64,000 bases of DNA from Paenibacillus sp. FSL R7-0337 (GCF_037969875.1 NZ_CP150218.1:1860001-1924000); one strand, 5' to 3'. Positions 54,001 to 63,933 are shown, counted from the first letter of the stretch. Notes: a model not told the origin generated them from the letters alone. Program-made: numbers and translations.

Positions 54001-54659
54001 TAGAAACCGCTGCTAAGGGTATATACTCCGGATTGAAGCGCTTTCAATTTATAGATAATATCGTTGCTTGCAGGGTCTGCGCGCAGTCCTACCACCCATA
54101 GGCTTGGATCAGTGGCGGGATCGGTGAGGTTGCCATTCTTAGAATTTTTCACTTTATGGATGGAATCATCGAATCCCCAGTCAGTGGTTCCAGCGACATA
54201 TTTCTGGTCCGGCGACGAGTTAAGCAGTTCACTGCCAGTCAGTGTTCTGACCGCTTCATACAGTGGTGAGGGAGCCGGTCCATAGCCAAAAGAATCGCCT
54301 CCTCTGCCGCTGTCCACGAAGTAGACGAGCGGACTGTCCGCTGGCGGAATGACTTCCACACTTGCGGTAACCGGGCCGCCATTTGCAGTTCCGGTAACTG
54401 CCACCGTATCATACGGCACATCGAAGGTATCTTCTCCGATATTCCAGCTCACCGGCGCCTCCTGTCCTCCAATACGGACACTGGCTGGCAGTGTGGTCCC
54501 TGCTGCCGACTTCGCGCCCATATAAGCCGCAGCATAGACCGGATCAGCGGCAGCCGCAGAGGCTACAGGCATACCAAGTGCAGGGAACATTCCGGCTACA
54601 AGTGCAGTCGATAACAGCACGGAAAATAGCCTTTTCTTAACGCGGTTCTTTCTATTCAC
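48003..54659 (-). CDS. Giant SLH-anchored GH59-like glycoside hydrolase
   Basis: About 2,218 residues from the GTG at 54659 (GAGGAGATGAGATA upstream). In order: signal peptide (LLSTALVAGMFPALGMPVASA); Ig-like segment; a CBM-like unit (LVYFVDSGRGGDSF); a GH59-type barrel (FKGFGVLSGNSTSALLMDYK) with candidate acid/base Glu471 in NPHINEH and nucleophile Glu564 in IWNSEAQ; a lectin-like beta-sandwich; a helical FIVAR-like region; an Ig-like segment and second CBM-like unit (LVYFLDMGLAGDSD); two HYR/DUF5011-like repeats (DTVPPVITLIGEATVNLPIG); a Pro/Thr linker; a ~200-residue domain; and three SLH domains. GH59 enzymes cleave beta-galactosides. It would act at the cell surface before import by the adjacent ABC transporter. 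Confidence 0.8.
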   Translation of the reverse strand: MNRKNRVKKRLFSVLLSTALVAGMFPALGMPVASAAAADPVYAAAYMGAKSAAGTTLPASVRIGGQEAPVSWNIGEDTFDVPYDTVAVTGTANGGPVTASVEVIPPADSPLVYFVDSGRGGDSFGYGPAPSPLYEAVRTLTGSELLNSSPDQKYVAGTTDWGFDDSIHKVKNSKNGNLTDPATDPSLWVVGLRADPASNDIIYKLKALQSGVYTLSSGFYDWYGTRDRAIQPRLEYVNTAGVAQTISFTPFNTNKTKFISGEFTVPGDIDTSSSMTLTYANVGGEKPILSWFAVAKGAIKQKLDNARETAASTVRIQLDGKDIKDGNVNGLTFKGFGVLSGNSTSALLMDYKSEQPEAYAQLLQILFGGDRPLIDHVKIEMGNDRNNSTGPDPSTMRTEDEEANVARHPGFQLAADAKAVNPAVKVSFLRWNAPAWANNNDKIYTWYKKTILAAYRQYGYMVDYVNPHINEHAPDLAWTKEYGERVKADASDFKDEQEKELYHSIKLVISDEVGIGSFGDALVNDLSLREAVAAAGYHYNTDDDSQGNFKRLADEFDKEIWNSEAQATFSNSAFRPHNNMKDPSVPGTGIGGTGGPLEMGNTIIKGFVNSRRTHFIYQPAIGSFYEGGQYSFKELLSARDPWSGFIHYDAGLLVLKHFGGFAKTGWENEDNTAGIWRAVPQASYTGATGTNPVSGRNGTPSYMTLASPDKQDFSTVIINDSEVEKIYKLQAVNMAYTGNPSLEIWETRAAESGQAFNSNYMKDIGDVQADGSGVYTIRVKPFSIVTVTTLDNRNKEGFSTPLPVEGERIVLDTDATGSVQNTEDQWLYADDFNYGSRSVPVIGEGGQITGEQSYVSSRGGPYSVMPRYTQDLNGAFEGYLVDGTDNYVLRQQLDQTTTGVGGAWNGGDPVTAIGDYRWTNYKASADVSFEQNSTYGGNNYAAVGARYQGGPQTINGTPYALKFWFDGGWQLLSSGTVVASGNAATGTGGVKIPDFNTAYDVWHNIAIQVAGDTVTAYLDQVELASYTDSNAKLSGRVQLASGFYHVRFDNLKVEKVDGHTPYYSEQLDNLEMTDLAEVPRAKLVYEGNWAHENGKGMYVYQRSLSTSQGAGAVLKYSFTGTGLDILGPNDGSAKLEAVVDGETLVVSGAAGAAKELYQTFTIRGLNYGEHTVQIKVLSGTLAVDSVAVIGGEGAGNPDTAELKQAVSAAVAVSREDDYPEQDWRMFKNALDTAQAALNDPVLYRLDQEGATQLAERLSSALNLLLLGDVRELASIPDRATYAGQVPELPAKVEATLADGTTTQVAVKWNLDAVSFDTPYERVAVTGTYGSLKTIAYVEVVPAGLVYFLDMGLAGDSDTPPYTAIRDLAGDSLLNHKADQLSTGDTVWGHTNTGTNYSVKGLGGDVVTTNKAQTGVYSSNTKNTPLVYNLPLSAGKYTVTSYHLDWWNNLNRTMDITLSYPDAEGEIVTETVKTGLVAGAGGAGVQYNFTLPVNGTVKYSVNNTFSQASLISYLAVARDKTSVENEQAVAEAKSIIEGASYSVKKAQANSEEAVRSWLAQTISGMPGFKGTGVTLGDITLSAFQAATEDTEGSFTFSVTLSKGEAAAEATASGTITLPVTDTVPPVITLIGEATVNLPIGAEYTDAGATAYDDQDGDITGRITTTVTSEVYGLTELDTSKEDIYTFHYNVTDKAGNTAAEVTRRVVVALDPDVTKPVITLLGEATVQLEKGASYADAGATAADDRDGDITERIVATITQGGETVPALDTSASGSYVYHYNVTDTAGNAAAEVTRTVTVREEEQPPEVNPTKAPTPVPTATPAPAEVPVWISAPAATPSPTVAPSPSPQKEKVLTAADFPAPAGGAITVQLTDATESVLLPAGLAGIIGENTLHLAWHTFTVDLSPEVLKSIREKTAGAGGQPEGMAIRLSAVKTARTAAEQLINNPALSGSVRLSAASDVIRFGLETVAADGTAVPVATFNEPLTLTFTVDPGANRSVLGIYYIAANGALEYMGGRLTDSKLSAGISHFSQYAVLEYDKTFSDVSSNSWASGVIKSMAAKHIIEGISSSEFQPLGEVTRAQFAAMIARALGLKTGSPSIFADVDSGLWYAESVAAVNEAGIVLGRSKDAFAPNELITREEMAVMIVRAYEHLKGSKSSSESASSSFSDHTLIRDWAKNAVSTADQAGLIKGRGNQQFAPQATMTRAESAQVIFNLLEHM

Positions 54660-54744
54660 TATCTCATCTCCTCGGGTATAAAAATACCTGGCAAACTGCA
54701 AAAAGCTGCAACTGCCAGGCTGTTACTCAACTAACCTCAATCCA

Positions 54745-55584
54745 CTATCCCTTAATTCCCGAAGCAGCAACGCCCTGCACAAAGTACTTCTGAAGCGCCA
54801 GGAACACAATCACTACCGGAATGATTGACACCACACTCGCCGCCATAATTAATCCGTATTCCGCGGAGTACTGTGAGATGAACATCCGCAGACCGATCTG
54901 GATGGTCTTGAGCTTCGTATCGGTCAGATAGATCATTGGCCCGAGGAAGTCATTCCAGGTGGCGACAAAGGTGAAGATAGTCAGCGTGGACAGCGCAGGT
55001 TTGGATAGCGGAAGCATAATTCTCGCCCAAATTCCATATTCGCTCAGTCCGTCAATCCGGGCGGCTTCACATAATTCATCCGGCACCCCTTGATAGAACT
55101 GGCGCATCATGAACACCCCGAAGGCCGAGAAGGCTTGCAGCAGAATGATTGCCAGGTGGGTATTGTTCAAGCCCATATAGCGCATCAGAATGAACTGCGG
55201 CACCATGTAAGCCTGCCAAGGAATCGCAATCGTCGCGATGTATCCCAGGAAGATCACATTCTTGCCCCTAAAATGCAGCTTGGAGAAAGCATACGCCGCG
55301 AAGCTGGAAGTCAGCAGCTGCAGGATCGTGACAATAATTGATAATTTCGCTGTATTGTAGATGAAGCGTCCGAGTGGAATCCGGGTCCAGATATCCTGGA
55401 AATTCTCCCAGCGCGGATTCGCCGGAATCCACTGCATCGGGAAGGAGAAGACATCCTTATTCAGCTTGAGTGAAGACGACAGCATCCAGATATACGGCAC
55501 CAGCATCGCCAGCACGGTCAGAATTAACAGGGCATATACAAGCACCATTAAGCTGATTTTAAGTCCTTTACTTTTACCAACCAT
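54745..55584 (-). CDS. Sugar ABC transporter permease (MalG/UgpE-like)
   Basis: 279 residues with about six membrane spans; EAA loop ELCEAARIDGLSEYGIWARI and C-terminal VQGVAASGIKG. It lies downstream of the MalF-like gene (15-bp gap) and 85 bp upstream of the GH59 gene on the same strand. CUT1 family, cytoplasmic membrane; energised by an ATPase encoded elsewhere. Confidence 0.93.
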   Translation of the reverse strand: MVGKSKGLKISLMVLVYALLILTVLAMLVPYIWMLSSSLKLNKDVFSFPMQWIPANPRWENFQDIWTRIPLGRFIYNTAKLSIIVTILQLLTSSFAAYAFSKLHFRGKNVIFLGYIATIAIPWQAYMVPQFILMRYMGLNNTHLAIILLQAFSAFGVFMMRQFYQGVPDELCEAARIDGLSEYGIWARIMLPLSKPALSTLTIFTFVATWNDFLGPMIYLTDTKLKTIQIGLRMFISQYSAEYGLIMAASVVSIIPVVIVFLALQKYFVQGVAASGIKG

Positions 55585-55599
55585 ATCTTATAGATCCCC

Positions 55600-56538
55600 C
55601 TATTGTCCGTATTTCTTCTCGCCGCGGAACTGGACGATGGTGATGCCGAGTACCAGCAGAAAGAGTACAATCGCCATGGCACTGGCATATCCGTAATCAA
55701 GCGAGCGGAACGCCGTGTTGTAGATCTGATAGACCATGACCCGTGTAGCATTGTTGAGCTGGTTATCCGCGCCGGCGAACAGGTTGATGAAGATATCGTA
55801 GACCTTGAACGAGTTGATGACCAGAATCATCAGGACAAAGAAGGTGGTTGGTGCCAGCTGCGGCACAGTCACGTTGCGGAATCTTCTCCACGGGCCTGCG
55901 CCGTCCAGCTCAGCAGCCTCATACAGCTCCGGGTTAATCCCCTGGAGACCGGCCAGATAGATGACCATGTAGTAGCCCATATTTTTCCACACGGTGAAAA
56001 GCACTACCGTAAACATCGCCCACTGCTTATCCGCCGCCCAGCGGGGCAGGTCCTCCAGCGGAATGCCGGTAATCAGGTGCAGGATGTTGTTCACCGGACC
56101 CATGGTCGGGCTGAAGATGAAGTTCCATACCGCCGCAACCGCTACCAGCGAAGCCACGTAAGGGAAGAAGAAGACCGTTCTCATGAAATTACGGCCCATG
56201 ATCTTCTGATTGAGCAGAATCGCCAGCGCCAGCGCTACGATCATGGTCAGCGGCACGACACCAATGGTGTAGACAATCGTATTCCACAAGGCTTTGTGGA
56301 AGGTGGTATCCGAGATCAGCCGGGAGAAGTTGTCCAGCCCGATGAACTTCATCGGATTGGCCCCGTCCCATTTCACAAACGCCAGAATAAAGGCAAAAAT
56401 CATCGGTACCAGGGTGAACAGGGCAAATCCGATAAAGTTCGGCGCAATAAAGCTATACGCGACCAGGTTATCCCGGAGTCCGCGCGACAACCGGCTTTTT
56501 GGGCTCTTATTTGTACGCAATATGGTTTCGTTCTGCAT
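55600..56538 (-). CDS. Sugar ABC transporter permease (MalF/UgpA-like)
   Basis: 312 residues. A hydrophilic N-terminus (TNKSPKSRLSRGLRDNL) precedes about six membrane spans, and the EAA loop LYEAAELDGAGPWRRFRNVT is intact. RBS GGAGG lies upstream of the ATG. It is preceded by a strong GC-rich hairpin after the binding-protein gene. Partner of the MalG-like protein. Confidence 0.93.
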   Translation of the reverse strand: MQNETILRTNKSPKSRLSRGLRDNLVAYSFIAPNFIGFALFTLVPMIFAFILAFVKWDGANPMKFIGLDNFSRLISDTTFHKALWNTIVYTIGVVPLTMIVALALAILLNQKIMGRNFMRTVFFFPYVASLVAVAAVWNFIFSPTMGPVNNILHLITGIPLEDLPRWAADKQWAMFTVVLFTVWKNMGYYMVIYLAGLQGINPELYEAAELDGAGPWRRFRNVTVPQLAPTTFFVLMILVINSFKVYDIFINLFAGADNQLNNATRVMVYQIYNTAFRSLDYGYASAMAIVLFLLVLGITIVQFRGEKKYGQ

Positions 56539-56633
56539 TCGTTCTCCTCCAAACCTTATCTAACATCCCCGTAAAGTGGGATTTACATCGATGCCTGTTA
56601 ATGTGAGTGCTGTGAGGTCCGCTATTTATATGA

Positions 56634-56656
56634 AAGGCGGGCCTCCGCCCGCCCTT
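56634..56656 (-). terminator. Intercistronic hairpin after the binding-protein gene
   Basis: AAGGCGGGC and GCCCGCC with a 4-nt loop in the ~150-bp gap between binding protein and permease. On the minus strand a short T-containing run follows (TTTCATATAAATAG), so partial termination is plausible. Confidence 0.6.
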
Positions 56657-56686
56657 CCTTCAGGACACTAACGTTACACGTTCACC

Positions 56687-58030
56687 TTAATTGTTCAAAA
56701 GCTGGCCTACACGGTCATTCATATCCTTCAAGCCTTCGTCAATCGTAGCGTTCTTGGTCATGATGTTGTCATGCGCTTCATTCAGAATAACCTCAATGTC
56801 CGCACTCTTCTCATGAATCGGCATTTCCAGATAAGTCTGAACGGTATTCAGTGCAGCCTTACTGTTATCATCTGCCGGGAAGCCGTCGATGGAGGTGATG
56901 GAATTGATAACTTCGTCATTCTTAATCGCCGGAATCGTACCGGTAGAAGCGATCACCTTAGCGCCTTCCGCACCCGTTACGAAGTTCATGAAATCAAGAG
57001 CTGCTTCCTTATGCTTCGACTTCTGGTTAACGGCCAGGGAAGTAATCGTTCCCAGAGTCGTCCCAGCTTCAACGCCGTCCGGATGAGGATACTTCACGAT
57101 ACCCCATTCCTTCGACTGGGATTCCCCGCTCTTCACCTTCTCAATCTGGGTGGCAATGAACCAGCTGCCCATGTTCATCATCGCAACAGAGTTGTTGTAG
57201 AATACGCCGGAGTAATGCGTGCTGGAGGTCTTAAGGGTAGCGTAATCCATAACGATGCCATCTTCCTGCTCCTTCAGAATCCGCTCATAGGTAGGCTTCA
57301 GGAAGTCATAGTTGCCGCCGACCACAGTGTTCTTGCCGTCCAGGATACCGAACAGTTGAACCGCGCTTCGCCAGGTGTGGTAGTGGGCGCCGTATACCTT
57401 TTCGGAGCCGCTGCCGGAGGTCATCTTGCGGGCCAGCTCATCATATTGGTCGAAGGTCATATCGTTGGTCGGATAATCTACACCCGCTTTGTCGAACAAG
57501 GCTTTGTTGTAGTAGATCAGCCAAAAGTCACTGCGGAACGGAAGCGCATACACCTCGCCGTTCACTTCAATTTGCTCGACCGTACCGCCGTATACCGAAG
57601 GATCGATGGATTTGTCACCCATGTAGGTCTTCAGCGGCTCCAGATGATTCTGCTTCACAAGGTTTGAGTAGCCCGGAATGTCTTTGATTGTCAGGACATC
57701 CAGATCCGCCCCGCCCGAGAGCTGTGTGCTGAGCATGGTCATATAGTCGGTGGAGCCCAGATCGACGTATTCAATGGTTACGTTCGGATGTGCAGTCTTG
57801 TAAGCATCGATCAGCGGTTTGTAGTATGCAGTCGCTTCCCAGTCCCACAGCGCCCATTTCAGTGTTACCGGCTCCTGGCTTGGTTCGGAGGAAGCGGTTG
57901 CAGCGTTGCCCGAAGCAGGTGAGGCCGTTGCAGCGGCGTCTTTCGTATTGTTATTGCCGGAGCATCCGGCCAGCATGCTCACGGAGAGCGCAGTGGCAAG
58001 GGTCATGCCGTATAATCTTTTCAAGTTCAT
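56687..58030 (-). CDS. Extracellular sugar-binding lipoprotein
   Basis: 447 residues. The lipobox is MLAGC with Cys23 lipidated, followed by an Asn/Thr/Ala-rich linker. The mature part has the family-1 binding fold (YYNKALFDKAGVDYPTNDMT; NSVAMMNMGSWFIA). RBS AAAGGGG. It is first in an operon with two permeases and the GH59 enzyme, so its ligand is probably the GH59 product, a galactoside. It is divergent from the YesM/YesN pair. Confidence 0.92.
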   Translation of the reverse strand: MNLKRLYGMTLATALSVSMLAGCSGNNNTKDAAATASPASGNAATASSEPSQEPVTLKWALWDWEATAYYKPLIDAYKTAHPNVTIEYVDLGSTDYMTMLSTQLSGGADLDVLTIKDIPGYSNLVKQNHLEPLKTYMGDKSIDPSVYGGTVEQIEVNGEVYALPFRSDFWLIYYNKALFDKAGVDYPTNDMTFDQYDELARKMTSGSGSEKVYGAHYHTWRSAVQLFGILDGKNTVVGGNYDFLKPTYERILKEQEDGIVMDYATLKTSSTHYSGVFYNNSVAMMNMGSWFIATQIEKVKSGESQSKEWGIVKYPHPDGVEAGTTLGTITSLAVNQKSKHKEAALDFMNFVTGAEGAKVIASTGTIPAIKNDEVINSITSIDGFPADDNSKAALNTVQTYLEMPIHEKSADIEVILNEAHDNIMTKNATIDEGLKDMNDRVGQLLNN

Positions 58031-58219
58031 GTAAGTATCCCCTTTATCTTCTTATGGTCTATCATAGCCGGCACGTTTGCTTATCCGGCCTTAGTTCAAA
58101 GTGTAAGCCTTTTCAGACCCGATGGGGATGCAAAATCAAACACAGTTCATTCACTATTCTGTGCTTTTCTCCGCACGGCCTGCCCCGAACCTGTAATTTC
58201 TTATCCGAAACCTGTAAAA

Positions 58220-58289
58220 TTCTCAGCTTCTCCCCCTGACTCTATAATGAAACGCAGGAATATGCTATGGTAGTTGAAAACGCTTTATA
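58220..58289 (+). promoter_or_regulatory. Promoter and cre site of the third YesM/YesN pair
   Basis: TTCTCA (58220-58225), a 17-bp spacer and TATAAT (58243-58248) form a plausible promoter. Downstream, TTGAAAACGCTTTATA (58274-58289) matches the CcpA cre consensus except at the final two positions. Located after the -10 it would act as a roadblock under glucose. Confidence 0.55.
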
Positions 58290-60091
58290 TAGGTCCAGTT
58301 ATAGATGAAGGAGTGTTCACCACGGTACGTAAATCTACTATTAAAAGCCGCATTATTCTGCTCATGACCGCCTTTGCACTGCTGATTGCCACGCTGCTGT
58401 CCTGGTTCAGCTACGAACTGATTACGTATTACCAGCGCAAAACGACGATCCAGGCGACGGAATTCAACCTCCAGCTCGTCTCCCATATTATTGAACAGGA
58501 TCTGATTGATCTGACTACGCTGGCGATGACCAGCAGCACTAACTCGTCTACGAACACCCTGCTTACCGAATATTTCGGGTCGGCGGAGGCCAGCCCCAAG
58601 CAGGCGCTGAATGTGTTCAACGCGATGCAGGACGATGTGCGGATCAACCGCTCCTACAGCTATGTACGCCGCCTGATTGCCACGGATAACAGCGGAAAGT
58701 TCCTGCAGGTGGAGAATTTCGGCACCTCCGTTCCGCTAACGATCCATAATATCGGTCAAGTCACCGGTCTGACGAATGAGGCCGAAGAGCAATGGGACCG
58801 GGTCATTAAGGACCCGCTCTCCAATTCCTACGGAATTCCCTTTGTGTTCCCGATCTACGGCCGGGGGGCCACCCGGATGGGCACCGTCTACCTGCTCGCG
58901 AATACCTCCGTCATTACGGACAAGCTGAAGGGCTATGCCCTGCCGGAGCATTCCCGGCTGCTCCTCACGCTCGGCGAGCATCATTATCAGCTTACCGGCG
59001 ATCAGGTCAAAGCCATTGAAGAGCCGTATGAGCCGGTAGCCTATACCAGTGACAAGCCTGTCGGCCCGGGTACCGAGCTGTCCATGGTGAAAATGCAGAA
59101 TGATCGGGAAAGCCATATCGTGGTATCGTATCCGGTACGCAGCGGTGTCATGCTCTCGCAGACCTTGTCCAGCGACCAGTTCGCGCCCCGGAGCAATATA
59201 TGGATTCTCGTCCTGCTCGGTGTCTGTCTGCTCGTGCTTGTCTTAAGCGCGATCATTACGCTGTATTTGACCCGCACAATCAGCCTTCCGGTGGAGAAGT
59301 TGAAGAAACGCATGGACAAGATTGCCCAAGGCAACTTCCTGCTGGACTCGGGTATTGAATGGAACAGCGAGCTGGGCGATGTCGGCCGGGGCATTAACCG
59401 GCTGTCCCAGGATATCGTGGCCCTCATGGACAGCCGGCTCGCAGACGAGAAGCAGAAGCAGGAGCTGGAGTACCGGATGCTCCAGAACCAGATTAATCCG
59501 CATTTCCTGTACAATACCCTGAATTCGATCAAATGGATGGCTACGATCCAGAACGCCACCGGCATTGCAGAGATGACGACCTCCCTGTCCCGGCTGCTCC
59601 GCAGCATCGCCAAGGATAACCGGCGGCTGATGCCGCTGAAGGATGAGCTGAGCCTGCTGGATGATTATTTCCTGATTCAGAAATACCGGTACGGCAGCAC
59701 GGTTACCATGGTCACAGAGATTGAAGAGGAAGCGCTGCTCGCCGGGCTTATTCCGCGCTTCACCCTCCAGCCGCTGGTCGAGAATGCGATCTTCCACGGC
59801 ATCGAGCCCAAAGGCCGGGGCGATATTGTGGTCCGGGTCACGAAGAGCGGCTTCGCGGATCTGCTCATCACGATCGAGGACAATGGGGTCGGGATGAAGG
59901 AGGAGCAAATCTCCACCATCCTAACCGTTCCCGGGGACGAGGCTAAGGGAATGCTGGAGAATATCGGGCTGCGCAGTGTGAACGAGCGGCTGCAGCTTGC
60001 TTTTGGCGGGGAGTACGGCTTGTCGATTGAGAGCGAGGTCGGCCGTTACACCAAGATGAAGCTGCTGCTGCCCTTCCGGCAGAGAGAATAG
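58274..60091 (+). CDS. YesM-type sensor histidine kinase
   Basis: About 592-605 residues; the start is unsettled. A TTG at 58274 overlaps the cre-like site and has a poor ribosome site, while the GTG at 58313 is immediately preceded by AAGGAG. A span (IILLMTAFALLIATLLSWFSY), a ~240-residue extracellular sensor, a second span (ILVLLGVCLLVLVLSAIITLY), HAMP-like linker, QINPHFLYNTLN (phospho-histidine) and HATPase domain (EDNGVGMKE) follow. It senses an extracellular sugar signal and pairs with the response regulator just downstream. Confidence 0.88.
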   Translation: MKTLYIGPVIDEGVFTTVRKSTIKSRIILLMTAFALLIATLLSWFSYELITYYQRKTTIQATEFNLQLVSHIIEQDLIDLTTLAMTSSTNSSTNTLLTEYFGSAEASPKQALNVFNAMQDDVRINRSYSYVRRLIATDNSGKFLQVENFGTSVPLTIHNIGQVTGLTNEAEEQWDRVIKDPLSNSYGIPFVFPIYGRGATRMGTVYLLANTSVITDKLKGYALPEHSRLLLTLGEHHYQLTGDQVKAIEEPYEPVAYTSDKPVGPGTELSMVKMQNDRESHIVVSYPVRSGVMLSQTLSSDQFAPRSNIWILVLLGVCLLVLVLSAIITLYLTRTISLPVEKLKKRMDKIAQGNFLLDSGIEWNSELGDVGRGINRLSQDIVALMDSRLADEKQKQELEYRMLQNQINPHFLYNTLNSIKWMATIQNATGIAEMTTSLSRLLRSIAKDNRRLMPLKDELSLLDDYFLIQKYRYGSTVTMVTEIEEEALLAGLIPRFTLQPLVENAIFHGIEPKGRGDIVVRVTKSGFADLLITIEDNGVGMKEEQISTILTVPGDEAKGMLENIGLRSVNERLQLAFGGEYGLSIESEVGRYTKMKLLLPFRQRE

Positions 60092-60124
60092 CCCCCGGCG
60101 CCCTGCAAACTGAGCAAGGATGTG

Positions 60125-61753
60125 ATGAGCTTGATCAAATTATTAATCGCAGATGATGAAGCCCTGGTCTGCATCGGACTACAGTCCATGCTGAAATGGG
60201 AGCAATATAACATTGAAATCGTCGGCATCGCCCACAACGGTGCGCAGGAGGAAGAGATGATCGACACCCTCCGCCCGGACATTGTAATCAGCGATATCAA
60301 AATGCCGATCAAAAGCGGCCTCGAGGTCGCCGGCTCGGTCCGCCGCAAGTACGGGCGGCTTCCGCTGTTCATCATGCTGACCAGCTACGAGGAATTCCAG
60401 TATGCGCGCGGAGCGATTGAGGTCCAGGCCACCGATTACCTGGTGAAGCTGGAGCTGACCCCGGAGGCGCTGGCCGAATCGATCCGCCGGGCCATTAGTA
60501 TCCTGGAGGAGTACCAGACCATGGAGAGCTATCCGAAGCTGGTCCACCGCGGCAATCTCCAGGCCCAGCGGGATAAATTCTTCATCCGGCTGTTAAGCGG
60601 TCTGTTCGAGAACAAGAACCAGTATCTGCTGCAAAAGGAGGATCTGGAGGTGGACCTCTCCGCGCCGGCCTATCTGGTCTGTACCTGCCGTATTCTCGGG
60701 CCGGACACCGTCCCGCCGCGCGGGGATAAGCTGGTAGCCTTATGCTCAAGCACGGTACAGATGGCGAAGGATACGCTCTCTTCGCTTAGCGCCTGCTATG
60801 TAACCAGTCTGGATCTGCGTAACTTCGCGCTGATTCTGCCGGTTGCTGGACCCGATCCGCAGCTCTGGATGCCTGACATCCAGAATTTGCTGGCGGATAT
60901 GGCTTCCGTGCTGCATAATTATTTCAATGTGACCATTATCGGGGCGATCGGCTTCGCGGCGGAAGATCCGTTTTTGCTGCAGGGGAGCTATCTCGCTGCC
61001 CGGAAGGCGCTGCCCGCCGCCGTGAAGGAGCGCTCCTTCGTCTTCTTCACGGAAGGCGAAGCCCCGCTGCAGGAGCAGCTTCTGTTTGATTTCTCGGAGT
61101 CTCGGCTGGAGATCCGCAGAGCTTTTGAAGAAATGGATACCCGCGCCCTGCACAGTATTATCTCCCGGATGATCGAGAGCTTCGACGGACGGGACGACCT
61201 GCTCGTTCCCGCCACCGATGCTGCCTGCAACATTCTGTACATGGCGACCTCCCTGCTAGCGGACGGCGAGAACATGGTGGAGCAGATCTTCGAGCAGGAG
61301 CCGGAGGGCTACCGGGCGATCTACCAGATGCATACGATTGAGGAGATTATCGGCTGGCTCGTCCAGTTTCGGGATGGCTGCGTCCGGATGCTCGCCACCC
61401 GCAGACAGAGCTATAAGGAGCAGGTGGTCAAGAATGTCCAGGAGTATATCAAAAGAAATCTCGGTACCAAGCTCTCGCTCAACCAGGTGGCGGATGTGTT
61501 CAACTTCAGCCCCAACTATCTGAGCCACCTGTTCTCCAAGGTCGCCAAAGTAAACTATGTTGAGTATATCACAGAGACCAAAATCACCGCCGCCAAGGAG
61601 ATGATGGTCCGCGGCGAAGGCCGGATCTACGAGATCTCCCAGAAGCTCGGCTATGAGAGCGCCTTCTATTTCAGCAAGGTGTTCAAGAAGGTCACCGGGC
61701 TCTCTCCCCGGGATTATATGCAGCAGATTGAAGGGAATACAGAAAGCAACTAA
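60125..61753 (+). CDS. YesN-type response regulator with AraC output
   Basis: 542 residues from the ATG at 60125, though a GTG directly before it is also possible. The receiver domain carries Asp57 (DIVISDIKMPIKSG). The long middle region may be a sensor or dimerisation domain. The C-terminal double helix-turn-helix is ADVFNFSPNYLSHLFSKVAK and FSKVFKKVTGLSPRDYMQ. It is the partner of the kinase 33 bp upstream and probably activates the divergent GH59/ABC operon. Confidence 0.9.
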   Translation: MSLIKLLIADDEALVCIGLQSMLKWEQYNIEIVGIAHNGAQEEEMIDTLRPDIVISDIKMPIKSGLEVAGSVRRKYGRLPLFIMLTSYEEFQYARGAIEVQATDYLVKLELTPEALAESIRRAISILEEYQTMESYPKLVHRGNLQAQRDKFFIRLLSGLFENKNQYLLQKEDLEVDLSAPAYLVCTCRILGPDTVPPRGDKLVALCSSTVQMAKDTLSSLSACYVTSLDLRNFALILPVAGPDPQLWMPDIQNLLADMASVLHNYFNVTIIGAIGFAAEDPFLLQGSYLAARKALPAAVKERSFVFFTEGEAPLQEQLLFDFSESRLEIRRAFEEMDTRALHSIISRMIESFDGRDDLLVPATDAACNILYMATSLLADGENMVEQIFEQEPEGYRAIYQMHTIEEIIGWLVQFRDGCVRMLATRRQSYKEQVVKNVQEYIKRNLGTKLSLNQVADVFNFSPNYLSHLFSKVAKVNYVEYITETKITAAKEMMVRGEGRIYEISQKLGYESAFYFSKVFKKVTGLSPRDYMQQIEGNTESN

Positions 61754-61780
61754 ACGAAGGAAGAAAGGAAGAAAAGTCAA

Positions 61781-62308
61781 ATGAACAAAGGACAAATCGT
61801 ATTTCTAAACGGAGTTACCAGCTCCGGCAAAACCTCAATAGTCGAAGCCATACAAGCGAGATCACCGGAATTCTTTTATGTGGTAGCGAATGATCTGTTT
61901 GAAGAAACGATCGGGGAACGCTACCTGCGTGAAGATTACTGGAAGTACCTTAGCGAAGCGATTATCATGATGTACCACACTGCGAAAGTATTCTCGGATC
62001 ATGGCAAGCATGTGCTGATTGACGGCATTATCGTGGAACGTCCCGGACTTGCGCCTCATTATGAGAAGGTAAAGGAGATTTTCAGTGGATACCCGTTATC
62101 CATTGTTGAAGTATTCTGTCCTCTGGACATCTGCCGCCAGCGCAACCTGGCCCGGGAGCACCGGAGTGAAGACCAGTCGGAGGAGCAGCACAAGCTAATG
62201 GCCCGGGACATCGGGTATAGCTTCAAGGTGAACACGCATGAGAACACTTCTGAGGAGTGTGCGGATCTGATTGTGGGGCATTTATTCGGTGAGCGTACCG
62301 CAGAATGA
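61781..62308 (+). CDS. Chloramphenicol phosphotransferase-like kinase
   Basis: 175 residues. P-loop GVTSSGKTS (Gly11-Lys17-Thr18) lies at the N-terminus, and an aspartate follows in VVANDLFEE, the position of the catalytic base in CPT. The family phosphorylates the primary hydroxyl of chloramphenicol, but related P-loop proteins have other substrates, so resistance should not be assumed. It starts 27 bp after the response regulator and may share its transcript; a terminator follows. Start ATG with AGAAAGG upstream. Confidence 0.78.
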   Translation: MNKGQIVFLNGVTSSGKTSIVEAIQARSPEFFYVVANDLFEETIGERYLREDYWKYLSEAIIMMYHTAKVFSDHGKHVLIDGIIVERPGLAPHYEKVKEIFSGYPLSIVEVFCPLDICRQRNLAREHRSEDQSEEQHKLMARDIGYSFKVNTHENTSEECADLIVGHLFGERTAE

Positions 62309-62345
62309 TAGGGATGAGATAGAGTAATAATGTGGAAAAGTGGAG

Positions 62346-62371
62346 AGGCTGCCGTTATAGGCAGCCTTTTT
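62346..62371 (+). terminator. Rho-independent terminator
   Basis: AGGCTGCC (62346-62353), loop GTTATA, GGCAGCCT (62360-62367), then five T residues. It ends the kinase transcript. Confidence 0.88.
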
Positions 62372-63817
<1,446 letters not shown>

Positions 63818-63933
63818 CGCAGTCCGGCTGCACGGCAATCGTAGATTGTTTTTTCCAAGGTATCCGTAGAAGTAAGGCTCAAGTTGGTCCAGATATCCGG
63901 ACCTTATTCCAATACACAAGGAGTGTTATGATC

